Of a stretch of DNA of 16,295 nucleotides, positions 1 through 7,414 are shown piece after piece. The notes beneath the pieces are model-generated. The model searched no databases. It was not told the DNA's origin and worked only from the letters and a program-made list of their open reading frames with translations. This stretch comes from Microcystis sp. T1-4 (lineage in GTDB: Bacteria > Cyanobacteriota > Cyanobacteriia > Cyanobacteriales > Microcystaceae), in the NCBI RefSeq assembly GCF_000297435.1, contig NZ_CAIP01000046.1:1-16295 (forward strand). Reading direction: 5' to 3'. The translations under genes were made by a program, and so were the position numbers. How positions within the stretch are numbered: position 1 is the stretch's first letter; every line of letters starts with the position of its first letter.

Positions 1-8
1 CCCCCCTG

Positions 9-27
9 CCCCCCTTGATAAGGGGGG
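9..27. repeat. C6/G6 hairpin near window start
   Basis: CCCCCCTT and AAGGGGGG form a perfect 8-bp stem around a GAT loop. It lies 68 bp beyond the stop codon of the minus-strand helicase gene, so it could end that transcript, but no T-run follows on the minus strand. C-tract/G-tract hairpins of this kind are commonly dispersed in cyanobacterial intergenic DNA. I read it as a repeat with possible terminator function. Confidence 0.4.
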
Positions 28-94
28 TATCTGACAACTTTTAACACCTACCTACTTACCTTTATTATAGAGGAAAATCCCCCAGAGAAATTTT

Positions 95-1597
95 CTATTC
101 TTCCTCTGACTCTGGAGAACTTACCCAAGGGGTAGAAGATTCGGCAGCCTTCGGGAAAGAAAAAGATTTTTTCGGAGGAGAAGGCAATAATTCCAATTGT
201 CGATTACTGGTTTTATAGCTAGTTTTATTTTTCTGCTCTCCCCGTCGTCGTTGGGAGGTTTTTTCCTCCGTCGTATTTTCGGCTATCACTTCATACAAAA
301 TCGCCCGTTTATCCTCTTGTTGGCCTTTTCTTAAAACCCGTCCTAAACGCTGAATATATTCCCTAGTGGAACCGGTTCCCGATAAAATAATCGCGATGCG
401 CGCTTCCGGCACATCAACCCCTTCATTAAGAACATGGGAAGTCACCAGAATTTTGTATTCTCCCTGACGAAAACGGGTCAGGATTTCATGGCGTTCTTTC
501 ACGGGAGTTTGATGGGTTATGGCAGGTATTAAAAAGCTCTCGGAAATGCGGTAAACTGTGGCATTATCGTTGGTAAAAATTAAAATTGGTTCCGGATAGT
601 GTTCACAGATTAACTCGGCTAAAACCCGCAATTTTCCCTGGGTTCCGGAGGATATTTCCTTCGACTCCCGGTGGGCCAACATGGCCCGGCGCCCTTCGCT
701 ACTTCTGGCACTAATCATGACAAAATTTTGCCAACCATCTAAACCAGACAAACTGAGATTATTTCTTCTTAAAAAATCATTGCGAATTTTAATTGCTTCT
801 TGATATTTTTCCTGTTCTTTGGCAGATAGTTTCACTTTGATTTGAATTATTTCATGATCCGCTAGGACTTTTCCTGACAAGTCTTGGGGACTTTTTTGAT
901 AAACAATTGCACCAATAAGATAATCTAAATCTTGATGACTACCATCACCGCGATCCGGTGTTGCTGTTAAGCCTAAACGATAGGGTGCGATCGAATCTTC
1001 CGCTATTTTCCGAAAGAAATCTGATGGTAAATGATGACATTCATCAAAAATCAAAAAAGCGTAACGATTGCCAAGAGTTTCTGAATAAATTGCCGCACTT
1101 TGATAGGTGGCGATTAAAATAGCACTATTATCCTTAGAACCTCCCCCTAATAATCCCACCTCGGCATCGGGAAAAGCCGCCAACATCTGGGCATACCACT
1201 GGTGCATTAAATCAATAGTCGGCACGATAATTAAGGTACTGCGGGGAGTCGATTGTAGAGCTAATTGGGCAAGATAGGTTTTACCGGCAGCGGTGGGAAG
1301 GACAATGACACCCCTTCTCTGGGATTTTTTCCAAGCGATTAACGCTTCCGTTTGGTGGGGGTAGGGTTCCCGTTCAAAACTGGCAATTAATTCTAAATTG
1401 TTAAAAGCTTTTGCTTCATCTTGGAAGTTAATGCCCTCCTCCTGTAGGGTTTCCACGAGAGGACGATAATGAATGGCCAAAATGCGAAATCTTTCGATAC
1501 GATCATCCCAAGTGGCAAAATCTAGCCATTTTTTCCCTTTTGGTGGTGGATGGAGAATTAAGGTTCCTCGCTCATATTTGAGGGTGGGTAAGCGCAT
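95..1597 (-). CDS. SF2 DEAD/DEAH-box helicase, XPB/RAD25-like (ResIII family)
   Basis: A 500-residue ATP-dependent superfamily 2 helicase or translocase, presumably acting on DNA in the cytoplasm. Motif order: a Q-like region (PYPHQTEAL, about 78-86), Walker A PTAAGKT (101-107), motif Ia-like VPTIDLMHQWY (125-135), Walker B/motif II DECH (185-188), motif III TATPDRGDG (211-219), then the C-terminal RecA domain with NEGVDVPEA (391-399) and motif VI QRLGRVLRKG (416-425). DECH, the short N-terminal region and the TATPDRGDG signature resemble the XPB/ERCC3-like bacterial helicases. The tail after about 445 is basic, low in complexity and ends in acidic residues. The ATG at 1597 is immediately preceded by TTATCAG repeats, so its promoter lies in or beyond repeat DNA. 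The substrate and pathway cannot be read from the sequence; a DNA repair role is only an inference from the family. Confidence 0.9.
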   Translation of the reverse strand: MRLPTLKYERGTLILHPPPKGKKWLDFATWDDRIERFRILAIHYRPLVETLQEEGINFQDEAKAFNNLELIASFEREPYPHQTEALIAWKKSQRRGVIVLPTAAGKTYLAQLALQSTPRSTLIIVPTIDLMHQWYAQMLAAFPDAEVGLLGGGSKDNSAILIATYQSAAIYSETLGNRYAFLIFDECHHLPSDFFRKIAEDSIAPYRLGLTATPDRGDGSHQDLDYLIGAIVYQKSPQDLSGKVLADHEIIQIKVKLSAKEQEKYQEAIKIRNDFLRRNNLSLSGLDGWQNFVMISARSSEGRRAMLAHRESKEISSGTQGKLRVLAELICEHYPEPILIFTNDNATVYRISESFLIPAITHQTPVKERHEILTRFRQGEYKILVTSHVLNEGVDVPEARIAIILSGTGSTREYIQRLGRVLRKGQQEDKRAILYEVIAENTTEEKTSQRRRGEQKNKTSYKTSNRQLELLPSPPKKSFSFPKAAESSTPWVSSPESEEE

Positions 1598-1604
1598 TTT
1601 TCAG

Positions 1605-1835
1605 TTATCAGTTATCAGTTATCAGTTATCAGTAAACAGTTATCAGTAAACAGAACGTAGGTTGGGTTGAAGCATGAAACCCAACGCCCGCTCATGTTAC
1701 GCTACCGCTAACCCATCCTACAAATAATTGTGCCTCCCTACTTATCAGTAAACAGTAAACAGTAAACAGTAAACAGTATAAGTGAACTGAAAACTTACAT
1801 CTGATAACTGATAACTGATAACTGATAACTGATAA
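1605..1835. repeat. Inverted TTATCAG / CTGATAA heptamer arrays
   Basis: The 359-bp gap between the helicase and htpG genes is mostly repeats. 1605-1632 is four perfect TTATCAG units, followed by TAAACAG/TTATCAG/TAAACAG variants to 1653. 1742-1777 is TTATCAG followed by TAAACAG units. 1801-1835 is five perfect CTGATAA units, the exact complement of the left array. The left and right arrays are a 28-bp perfect inverted repeat separated by about 168 bp, so the region could extrude a large cruciform or pair in RNA. No gene is seen inside. Confidence 0.85.
1657..1721. repeat. MITE-like palindromic element (GTAGG...CCTAC ends)
   Basis: A 65-bp element whose ends, GTAGGTTGGGTT and AACCCATCCTAC, are inverted repeats matching at 11 of 12 positions. 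An internal AAACCCAAC can also pair with the left arm. It sits between the two opposed heptamer arrays. GTAGG/CCTAC-ended hairpins are familiar dispersed elements in filamentous and bloom-forming cyanobacteria. There is no coding capacity. Confidence 0.6.
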
Positions 1836-1892
1836 CTGATTCAAGGCTGACGGCGGCAAGATAGCTTATCGTTAGATCATATTGATCGGGCT

Positions 1893-1922
1893 AAAAAAAT
1901 AGAGTGTGAATTAACACACTCT
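1893..1922 (-). terminator. Intrinsic terminator of htpG
   Basis: Read on the minus strand, AGAGTGTG and CACACTCT form a perfect 8-bp stem with a TTAATT loop, followed directly by ATTTTTTT. It starts about 35 bp after the htpG stop codon. A stem followed by a T-run is the classical rho-independent terminator layout, and this is the best terminator in the window. Confidence 0.85.
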
Positions 1923-1956
1923 CAGCATATCGAAACAGCTAAAGTTTGGCAATAGA

Positions 1957-3930
1957 TTAAATCTTTTCGGTTAGCTTAGTCAGAACGCGATTGGAACGTT
2001 CCACAAAAGCTTGCATTCCCTCGGCATCAAATCCTTTTTGAGCGATTAAAGCTAAATCATAAACGTGCTGACAGAGCATTTTCGCTAATTGCGCCGATGG
2101 AGATTCGCCGCTACCAGTAACAATACTTCCCTGACTAATCTGGACAATCTGTTGAATTAGGGGATGATTAGTATTAATCATCAGAATATGTTCTTCGGGG
2201 AAAGCCATGGCTTTTTGTTGCATCATTGCCGTCATTTCCTGTAAGCGTCGCATCGCTTCTGGAAGTAAGACAATTGCTGGGGGAGTACCTTGGGGATCAT
2301 CGGATTTCAAGGCTTCAGTTTTGATATTGATGCGGGAATTATCGAGGGCTTTGGCGAAGATTTCTTTGATCAATTCAGCCCTGGTTTTATTACTAGCGGG
2401 ATCGATAATTTCACTAGCTTGATCCTGTTCGAGCAGCGTCGAGTCTAGTTCAGAATCAACCCGGGTGAATTTTACATCGGAGTATTCTCTTTCTAGGAAA
2501 GGAATAAAGTAATTAGTATCGATGAAAGAATCAAAGAAAAGGATCTCTAACCCTTGATTTTTGTAGAGTTCAACGTAGGTGGATTGACTACGAGGATCGG
2601 TACAGTAAAAAACTCGATTTTCGTGGCGTTCTTTATGGCGTTCTAGGTAGGCTTTGAGAGTAGTATAACCTTCCTGTTCGATCGCTTCTAGGGGAGTTTT
2701 CGCCGTTGCTTCTTGCCATGCGTCACCTTCGGCGGTTTGCACTTCCACTTGTAATGGGGTTTCTGGGGGTTTGTAGGTAGTCCGATAGATTAAAATATCT
2801 TCTACCTGCTGTTTAAATTTATCCTCTTTCAAGGAACCAAATTTAATAAAGGTTCCCACATCTCCCCAACAACGAATATATTCTTTTGCGTCTTCATTGT
2901 ATAGAGATTTGAGGCGATCAGCAATTTTTTTGGCAATAAAATCGGCAATACGGCGAACGGTACGATCTTTGGTTAAAGCACTTCGAGATACATTTAAAGG
3001 AATATCTGGACTATCGATAACTCCTCGCAAGGGTATCAGGAAATCGGGAATAATTTCCTCGCAATGATCACTGACAAAAACCTGATTACAGAATAACTTT
3101 AACTGTCCTTTTGAGACATCCACATCCGGTCTGAGTTTGGGAAAATAGAGAATGCCATTGAGCAGGAAAGGATAATCAGTATTCAGATGTACCCAGAGTA
3201 AAGGTTCTTCTTGGAAAGGATAGAGATAACGATAGAATTCTAGGTAGTCTTCTTTCGTCAGATTTTGAGGAGATTCTTTCCATAAAGCCCGTTGTTGATT
3301 AATCACTTCCCCATCAATTTTAATGGGAACGGGCATAAAATCCGAGTAGGTTTTGACTAACTGGCGAATGCGGGCAGGTTCTAAATATTCCCCTTCCTCA
3401 TCCATTAAAGTTAGGGTGATAGTGGTGCCGATTTGGCTGCGGGAAGAATCGGTTAGTTCAAACTCTGGAGAACCATCACAGCACCAATGGACAGGGGTAG
3501 CACCTTCCTGATAGGAAAGAGTATCAATCTCTACCTTTTTAGCCACCATAAAAGCCGAATAAAAACCTAGGCCAAAATGACCGATTAAATCGTTGGCTGA
3601 TTTTTGGTATTTATTGATAAATTCTTCCGCACTGGAAAAGGCAACTTGGTTAATATATTTCTTGATTTCTTCCGCCGTCATCCCGATACCATTATCGGTA
3701 ATTGATAGGGTACGATTTTCTTTATCGATGGCGAGATTAATTTCTGGTTCGGGGACTTCTCCTCTCGCTTCTCCTGCTAAGGAAGCCATTTTTAATTTCG
3801 AGATGGCATCAACACTATTGGATATCAATTCCCGCAGAAAAATTTCATGGTCAGTGTAGAGAGATTTTTTGATAATAGGGAAGATATTCTCGGTATGAAT
3901 CGTGATATTACCTTTTTCGAGTACCGTCAT
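1957..3930 (-). CDS. htpG: Molecular chaperone HtpG (Hsp90 family)
   Basis: Cytosolic ATP-dependent Hsp90 chaperone that helps proteins, in cyanobacteria including phycobilisome components, survive heat and other stress. The N-terminal GHKL ATPase domain is intact: E34 and N38 in RELISNSVDAISKL, D79 in ITDNGIGM, and the lid/glycine motif GHFGLGFYSAFMV near 120. Middle and C-terminal dimerisation domains follow. No MEEVD tail is present, as expected for bacteria. I place the start at the ATG at 3930, giving 657 residues. This puts Glu and Asn at 34 and 38, the same numbers as in E. coli HtpG, and MTVLEKGNITIHTENI is the usual cyanobacterial N-terminus. The frame stays open to an upstream ATG at 4014, which would add 28 atypical residues. 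No CIRCE operator (TTAGCACTC-N9-GAGTGCTAA) is present upstream. It may share a promoter with ribD or have its own in the 260-bp gap. Confidence 0.96.
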   Translation of the reverse strand: MTVLEKGNITIHTENIFPIIKKSLYTDHEIFLRELISNSVDAISKLKMASLAGEARGEVPEPEINLAIDKENRTLSITDNGIGMTAEEIKKYINQVAFSSAEEFINKYQKSANDLIGHFGLGFYSAFMVAKKVEIDTLSYQEGATPVHWCCDGSPEFELTDSSRSQIGTTITLTLMDEEGEYLEPARIRQLVKTYSDFMPVPIKIDGEVINQQRALWKESPQNLTKEDYLEFYRYLYPFQEEPLLWVHLNTDYPFLLNGILYFPKLRPDVDVSKGQLKLFCNQVFVSDHCEEIIPDFLIPLRGVIDSPDIPLNVSRSALTKDRTVRRIADFIAKKIADRLKSLYNEDAKEYIRCWGDVGTFIKFGSLKEDKFKQQVEDILIYRTTYKPPETPLQVEVQTAEGDAWQEATAKTPLEAIEQEGYTTLKAYLERHKERHENRVFYCTDPRSQSTYVELYKNQGLEILFFDSFIDTNYFIPFLEREYSDVKFTRVDSELDSTLLEQDQASEIIDPASNKTRAELIKEIFAKALDNSRINIKTEALKSDDPQGTPPAIVLLPEAMRRLQEMTAMMQQKAMAFPEEHILMINTNHPLIQQIVQISQGSIVTGSGESPSAQLAKMLCQHVYDLALIAQKGFDAEGMQAFVERSNRVLTKLTEKI

Positions 3931-4189
3931 ACGTTCAATCACTAAGGGCTTGACTATTCTAACTTTTTTATTTTGCTCGATAATGGCAGCATTGATCACA
4001 GAGCGATTGCCCAACTTCTTCTAGGGGGATAACCGTACCGATAAAGGTATTTAACGGCAGCGGGGCGATTTCTAGAACTTGATCGCAAAAATTAGGGGTA
4101 AGTGCCAGATTATCGCAGTTATTGATGACTTTTTGACTTTTGCAAGCGGTTGGTTGAGATTTGCCGATTGAGGGGGAATTGCAGTAGCT

Positions 4190-5287
4190 CTACTGTTTAC
4201 TTTGCAGATATCCCTCAATCAAAATATCGGGATTGAGATAATTAACCGTGACATTTTCTAACTGTAAAGCTTGGCTCATTAACTGGAAACCTAAATCACC
4301 CACGGCAGTAGGTGCCTTGATTCCGCCGATGATTTTGGGCGCAATAAAAGCGATAATTTTTTGTACCATGCCCTCAGCGATCGCGGCGGCGCTTAAACCG
4401 CCGCCGCACTCCCACAAAACCTGACAAAATCCCCTCTGATAAAGATTTTCCATCACTAAAGTGGGTGTCACCTCGGTGAGTTCGATCACTTCCACGCCTT
4501 TTGTTAATAATTGTTGCTGAAGCTTGACATTAGCATCAATTTGTGTATAGACAAGGGTGGGAAATTGACTGGTATCCCAAAGATGGGCCGAGGGAGGTAA
4601 ATCGAGCGATCGAGTCATGACCACGCGCAGGGGATTATGATCGGAGAGGCCGTGAGTGGTAAGGTGGGGATTATCTTGACGGACAGTGCTACCGCCGACG
4701 ATAATCGCATCACAGGCCGATCGCAATTGATGGACTATTTGGCGAGAAGCGGGGCTAGTAATCCAGGCGCTATGACCGCTAGTGGCGGCAATTTTGCCAT
4801 CGAGAGTCATGGCATATTTGAGAATACCGAAGGGTTTTTTAGCGGTGATGCGATGGATAAAACCCTGATTGAGTTGACGACATTCGGACTCCTCCACTCC
4901 CACCAGCGTCTCGATGCCTGCCGATTCTAATCTTTGAATGCCTTTCCCCGCCACTAGGGGATTAGGATCGATCATCCCCACCACCACTTTTTTAATGCCT
5001 GCTTGCACAATTGCCTCGCTACAGGGGGGAGTCCGTCCATAGTGGTTACAGGGTTCAAGATTGACGTATAAAGTGGCACCACGAGCTTTTTCTGCTGCCT
5101 GTCTCAGGGCGAAAACTTCTGCATGGGGTTGTCCGGCCCCTGGGTGAAAACCTTCGCCGATAATTGTACCCTCTTGAACGATCACAGAACCCACCAAAGG
5201 ATTAGGAGAAGTCCGCCCCAAGGCTTGCCTAGCAAGGGTTAGACATCTTTGCATCATTGTGCGATCGAATTCCGTTGCCCGGGCCAT
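4190..5287 (-). CDS. ribD: Bifunctional riboflavin biosynthesis deaminase/reductase RibD
   Basis: Carries out the second and third steps of riboflavin synthesis: deamination of the 2,5-diaminopyrimidine phosphoribosyl intermediate, then NADPH-dependent reduction of the ribose. The N-terminal zinc cytidine-deaminase-like domain has HAE (H55, E57) and PCNHYGRTPPC (C80, C89), the complete zinc and proton-shuttle set. The C-terminal DHFR-like reductase domain starts near LKYAMTLDGKIA (about 157-168) and includes VGGSTVRQDNP. I chose the ATG at 5287 (365 residues) because GGAG lies 9-12 bases upstream; the in-frame TTG at 5302 lies upstream of that ribosome-binding site. Other rib genes are not adjacent, as is usual in cyanobacteria, where rib genes are scattered. 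No FMN riboswitch is recognisable upstream. After the stop the same frame stays open for about 60 codons toward htpG. Confidence 0.95.
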   Translation of the reverse strand: MARATEFDRTMMQRCLTLARQALGRTSPNPLVGSVIVQEGTIIGEGFHPGAGQPHAEVFALRQAAEKARGATLYVNLEPCNHYGRTPPCSEAIVQAGIKKVVVGMIDPNPLVAGKGIQRLESAGIETLVGVEESECRQLNQGFIHRITAKKPFGILKYAMTLDGKIAATSGHSAWITSPASRQIVHQLRSACDAIIVGGSTVRQDNPHLTTHGLSDHNPLRVVMTRSLDLPPSAHLWDTSQFPTLVYTQIDANVKLQQQLLTKGVEVIELTEVTPTLVMENLYQRGFCQVLWECGGGLSAAAIAEGMVQKIIAFIAPKIIGGIKAPTAVGDLGFQLMSQALQLENVTVNYLNPDILIEGYLQSKQ

Positions 5288-5309
5288 GGTTGATTTCTCC
5301 AAAGGAGGG

Positions 5310-5351
5310 GAGAGTTTTCAGTGATCAGTAAACAGTAATCAGTGATCAGTG
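5310..5351. repeat. Degenerate CAGTGATCAGTAAACAG repeats upstream of ribD
   Basis: TCAGTGATCAGTAAACAGTA and a second CAGTGATCAGTG lie just upstream of the ribD ribosome-binding site. They are variants of the TTATCAG/TAAACAG heptamers seen elsewhere. The complementary orientation (AACTGATAACTGATAATTGATAAC) occurs at 5537-5560, so the gene-free stretch 5288-5802 is again bracketed by opposed heptamer blocks. Confidence 0.6.
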
Positions 5352-5391
5352 GGAATTATAGATTATAAATTATGAATTATGAATTAGGAGA

Positions 5392-5430
5392 TGGGGGTGA
5401 TGGGGTGATGGGGTGTGGGGAGATGGGGAG
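5392..5430 (+). repeat. G-quadruplex-type tract
   Basis: Five runs of four or five G are separated by 3-4-base loops (G5-TGAT-G4-TGAT-G4-TGT-G4-AGAT-G4). This satisfies the usual G-quadruplex motif with one spare run. It lies on the plus strand between the divergent ribD and amt genes, followed by another G-run (GCGGGGGGTAGTGGGG, 5449-5464). Whether it folds or matters is not shown by the sequence; it may simply be an expanded intergenic repeat. Confidence 0.6.
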
Positions 5431-5479
5431 ACCACTTCGTGTGCGTTGCGGGGGGTAGTGGGGCATTTGGCTGAAATTT

Positions 5480-5531
5480 CCCTAAACCCCTAAACCCCTA
5501 AATCCCTAAATTCCTAAACCCCTATATCCCC
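5480..5531. repeat. Telomere-like CCCCTAAA array
   Basis: About six imperfect units of CCCTAAA/CCCCTAAA/TCCTAAA. On the minus strand this reads TTTAGGG(G), the plant-type telomere word. It lies about 50 bp after the G-rich tract, so the minus strand carries its own G-runs. This is a tandem repeat in an intergenic region with no coding content. Confidence 0.65.
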
Positions 5532-5590
5532 TTTCTAACTGATAACTGATAATTGATAACTTCTCTACTATTATTATTTTAAAGTGAAAC

Positions 5591-5632
5591 GTATCAGAGG
5601 ATACAGAAATCTCAAATCAAAACAACAAAGAT
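5591..5632 (+). promoter_or_regulatory. NtcA-activated promoter of the first amt gene
   Basis: GTATCAGAGGATAC (5591-5604) is a GTA-N8-TAC box with GTATC/GATAC ends, the binding sequence of NtcA, the cyanobacterial global nitrogen regulator. Exactly 22 bp further on is AAAGAT (5627-5632), one mismatch from the TAN3T -10 element, and 22-23 bp is the spacing of class II NtcA-activated promoters. The gene downstream is an ammonium transporter, a classical NtcA target. The imperfect -10 is the weak point. The predicted leader would be about 165 nt. Confidence 0.65.
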
Positions 5633-5802
5633 CGAAAAACATTGACTACTCACACATCAAGATAAATCCCTAGGTGTTTGGTCTTCTGAAATGATTGACC
5701 CCTGTTCCTAGGATTTAGCGGTTGAACGGACATAATTGCTCGGTGATTATTTTCAAAAGTAATGAATCGACCTACTAACTCAACAAAGTAAACGAATTAA
5801 CG

Positions 5803-7239
5803 ATGAAACGAATTGCTCGAAAATCTGGGGAACTTGTCGGTTTGTTACCCAAAATTAACCCTGTCTGGTTAGCCTGTGTTCCCTTGTCTGCGATTATTTT
5901 TGTGGTTTGGAACACGGCCGTACAGGCCCAGGATGCGAAACCCCTAACCCCCGAAGATGTCCAAAACGCCCTCAATACAATCTGGGTTTTAATTGCCGCC
6001 ATCCTCGTGATCTTTATGAATGCGGGTTTTGCGATGCTAGAAACGGGATTCTGTCGTCAGAAAAACGCCGTTAACGTTCTGGCCAAAAACCTGATCGTTT
6101 TCGCCCTCTCCACCATATCATTTTGGGCGATCGGTTTCTCCCTGATGTTCGGGTCTGTCAGTAACGAATTTTTCGGTACGGGAGGTTGGTTCCTTAGCAG
6201 TAGCGATCCCGCCACCTACGTTATGCCTGCCTCTTTGCCCACCTCGGTGTTCTTCCTGTTCCAAGTCGCTTTCGCGGGAACGGCGGCAACCATTGTATCT
6301 GGGGCAGTGGCAGAACGGATTAAATTCACCGATTTCCTCGTTTTTAGCTTAATTATCGTTGGTATCATGTACCCGATCACCGGTCACTGGGTGTGGGGTG
6401 GCGGTTGGTTAGCCGACCTTGGTTTTAAGGACTTCGCCGGTTCGACGGTAGTTCACTCGGTCGGTGGTTGGTCTGCCTTAACCGGGGCGGCAATTCTCGG
6501 CCCGAGAATGGGTAAATACATCAACGGTCGCACCAATGCCTTACCCGGCCATAACATGAGTATTGCGACCCTGGGTTGTTTAATTCTCTGGATTGGCTGG
6601 TTTGGTTTTAACCCCGGTTCTACTTTAGCGGTTAATGAAACTGTACCCTATATCGCTGTCACCACTAACCTCGCCGGGGCCGCGGGCGGCATTGCCGCTA
6701 CCTTTACCGCTTGGGCGAAAGATGGTAAACCCGACCTTTCGATGATTATTAACGGTATTCTGGCCGGTTTAGTAGCCGTTACTGCCGGTTGTGATGGTGT
6801 ATCCTATTGGTCGGCGGCAATCATCGGTTTAATTGCCGGTGTGGTCGTGGTGTACTCGGTGGCTTTCTTCGATAACCTGAAAATTGATGACCCCGTGGGT
6901 GCGACTTCCGTTCACCTCGTCTGTGGTGTGTTTGGAACTTTAGCCGTCGGTATCTTCAACAAAGATGCGGGTTTAATCACCGGTCAATTCCAACTGTTTA
7001 TTAACCAAATTATCGGAATTGTGGCAGTAGGGGCATTTACCCTGATTGTTAGTGGTATTGTTTGGACAATCCTCAAGGCGACCCTCGGTATTCGTGTTAC
7101 TCCCGAAGAAGAAATGGAAGGTTTGGATGTGGGTGAACACGGGATGGAAGCCTATAGCGGTTTCGTCAAGGAGTCCGATATCGTTACCGGCGGCCATTAT
7201 GCTTCCAGTGTTGACATGGAAACGCCTAGCAGTCGTTAG
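5803..7239 (+). CDS. amt: Ammonium transporter, Amt family (first of pair)
   Basis: A 478-residue inner-membrane ammonium channel or transporter (AmtB/MEP/Rh family). A hydrophobic N-terminal segment ending in VQAQ (about 22-42) looks like a signal peptide, followed by eleven predicted membrane spans starting at TIWVLIAAILVIFMNAGFAMLETGF. The pore twin-histidine pair is present as H195 (GHWVWG) and H371 (VHLVCG), and GCDGVSYWSA is also conserved. The C-terminal cytosolic tail has the EEEMEGLDVGEHGMEAY motif, which in this family couples to PII-type regulators. The FAMLETGFCRQKNAVNVL signature marks a different subgroup from the next gene. The ATG at 5803 has only a weak ribosome-binding site, which is common in cyanobacteria. 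Upstream is a good NtcA box, so expression should rise under nitrogen limitation. Which cyanobacterial amt name (amt1, amt2, amt4) applies cannot be decided here. Confidence 0.95.
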   Translation: MKRIARKSGELVGLLPKINPVWLACVPLSAIIFVVWNTAVQAQDAKPLTPEDVQNALNTIWVLIAAILVIFMNAGFAMLETGFCRQKNAVNVLAKNLIVFALSTISFWAIGFSLMFGSVSNEFFGTGGWFLSSSDPATYVMPASLPTSVFFLFQVAFAGTAATIVSGAVAERIKFTDFLVFSLIIVGIMYPITGHWVWGGGWLADLGFKDFAGSTVVHSVGGWSALTGAAILGPRMGKYINGRTNALPGHNMSIATLGCLILWIGWFGFNPGSTLAVNETVPYIAVTTNLAGAAGGIAATFTAWAKDGKPDLSMIINGILAGLVAVTAGCDGVSYWSAAIIGLIAGVVVVYSVAFFDNLKIDDPVGATSVHLVCGVFGTLAVGIFNKDAGLITGQFQLFINQIIGIVAVGAFTLIVSGIVWTILKATLGIRVTPEEEMEGLDVGEHGMEAYSGFVKESDIVTGGHYASSVDMETPSSR

Positions 7240-7282
7240 GTTAAACCTTGTAAAGATAGATTAATTTACCCCCGACAAAGTT

Positions 7283-7354
7283 AAAGAGAAAAGGAAGAAG
7301 GCCTCGCGCCGCTGCGATCGGTGGCTATAATTGGCTTCTAAACCTTTTCTCTTT
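7283..7354 (+). promoter_or_regulatory. Candidate promoter of second amt inside an inverted repeat
   Basis: A perfect TATAAT lies at 7326-7331, 84 bp before the second amt ATG, without a recognisable -35. It is enclosed by a 12-bp perfect inverted repeat (AAAGAGAAAAGG at 7283-7294 and CCTTTTCTCTTT at 7343-7354). The repeat could be an operator, an RNA stem in a read-through transcript, or chance in A/T-rich DNA. No GTA-N8-TAC box is seen at the right distance, so NtcA control of this gene separately from the first amt is not supported. Confidence 0.35.
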
Positions 7355-7414
7355 CGGTTTTTTGTCTCTTTCCGGACAGAAAAAATTAATCTTGCTACTA
7401 GGCAGCAACCGTCA

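Noticed and set aside
3931..4014. Longer HtpG starting at 4014
   Set aside because: The extra 28 residues do not resemble HtpG, and the internal ATG gives standard residue numbering (E34, N38).
3931..4189. CIRCE heat-shock operator before htpG
   Set aside because: No TTAGCACTC-N9-GAGTGCTAA or close variant is present.
5288..5400. FMN riboswitch upstream of ribD
   Set aside because: The leader consists of heptamer repeats and A/T-rich DNA; no RFN-element consensus is seen.
7250..7270. NtcA site before the second amt
   Set aside because: GTAAA and TTTAC are inverted, but the spacing is N14 between GTA and TAC, not N8, and a GTA-N8-TTA reading breaks the box.
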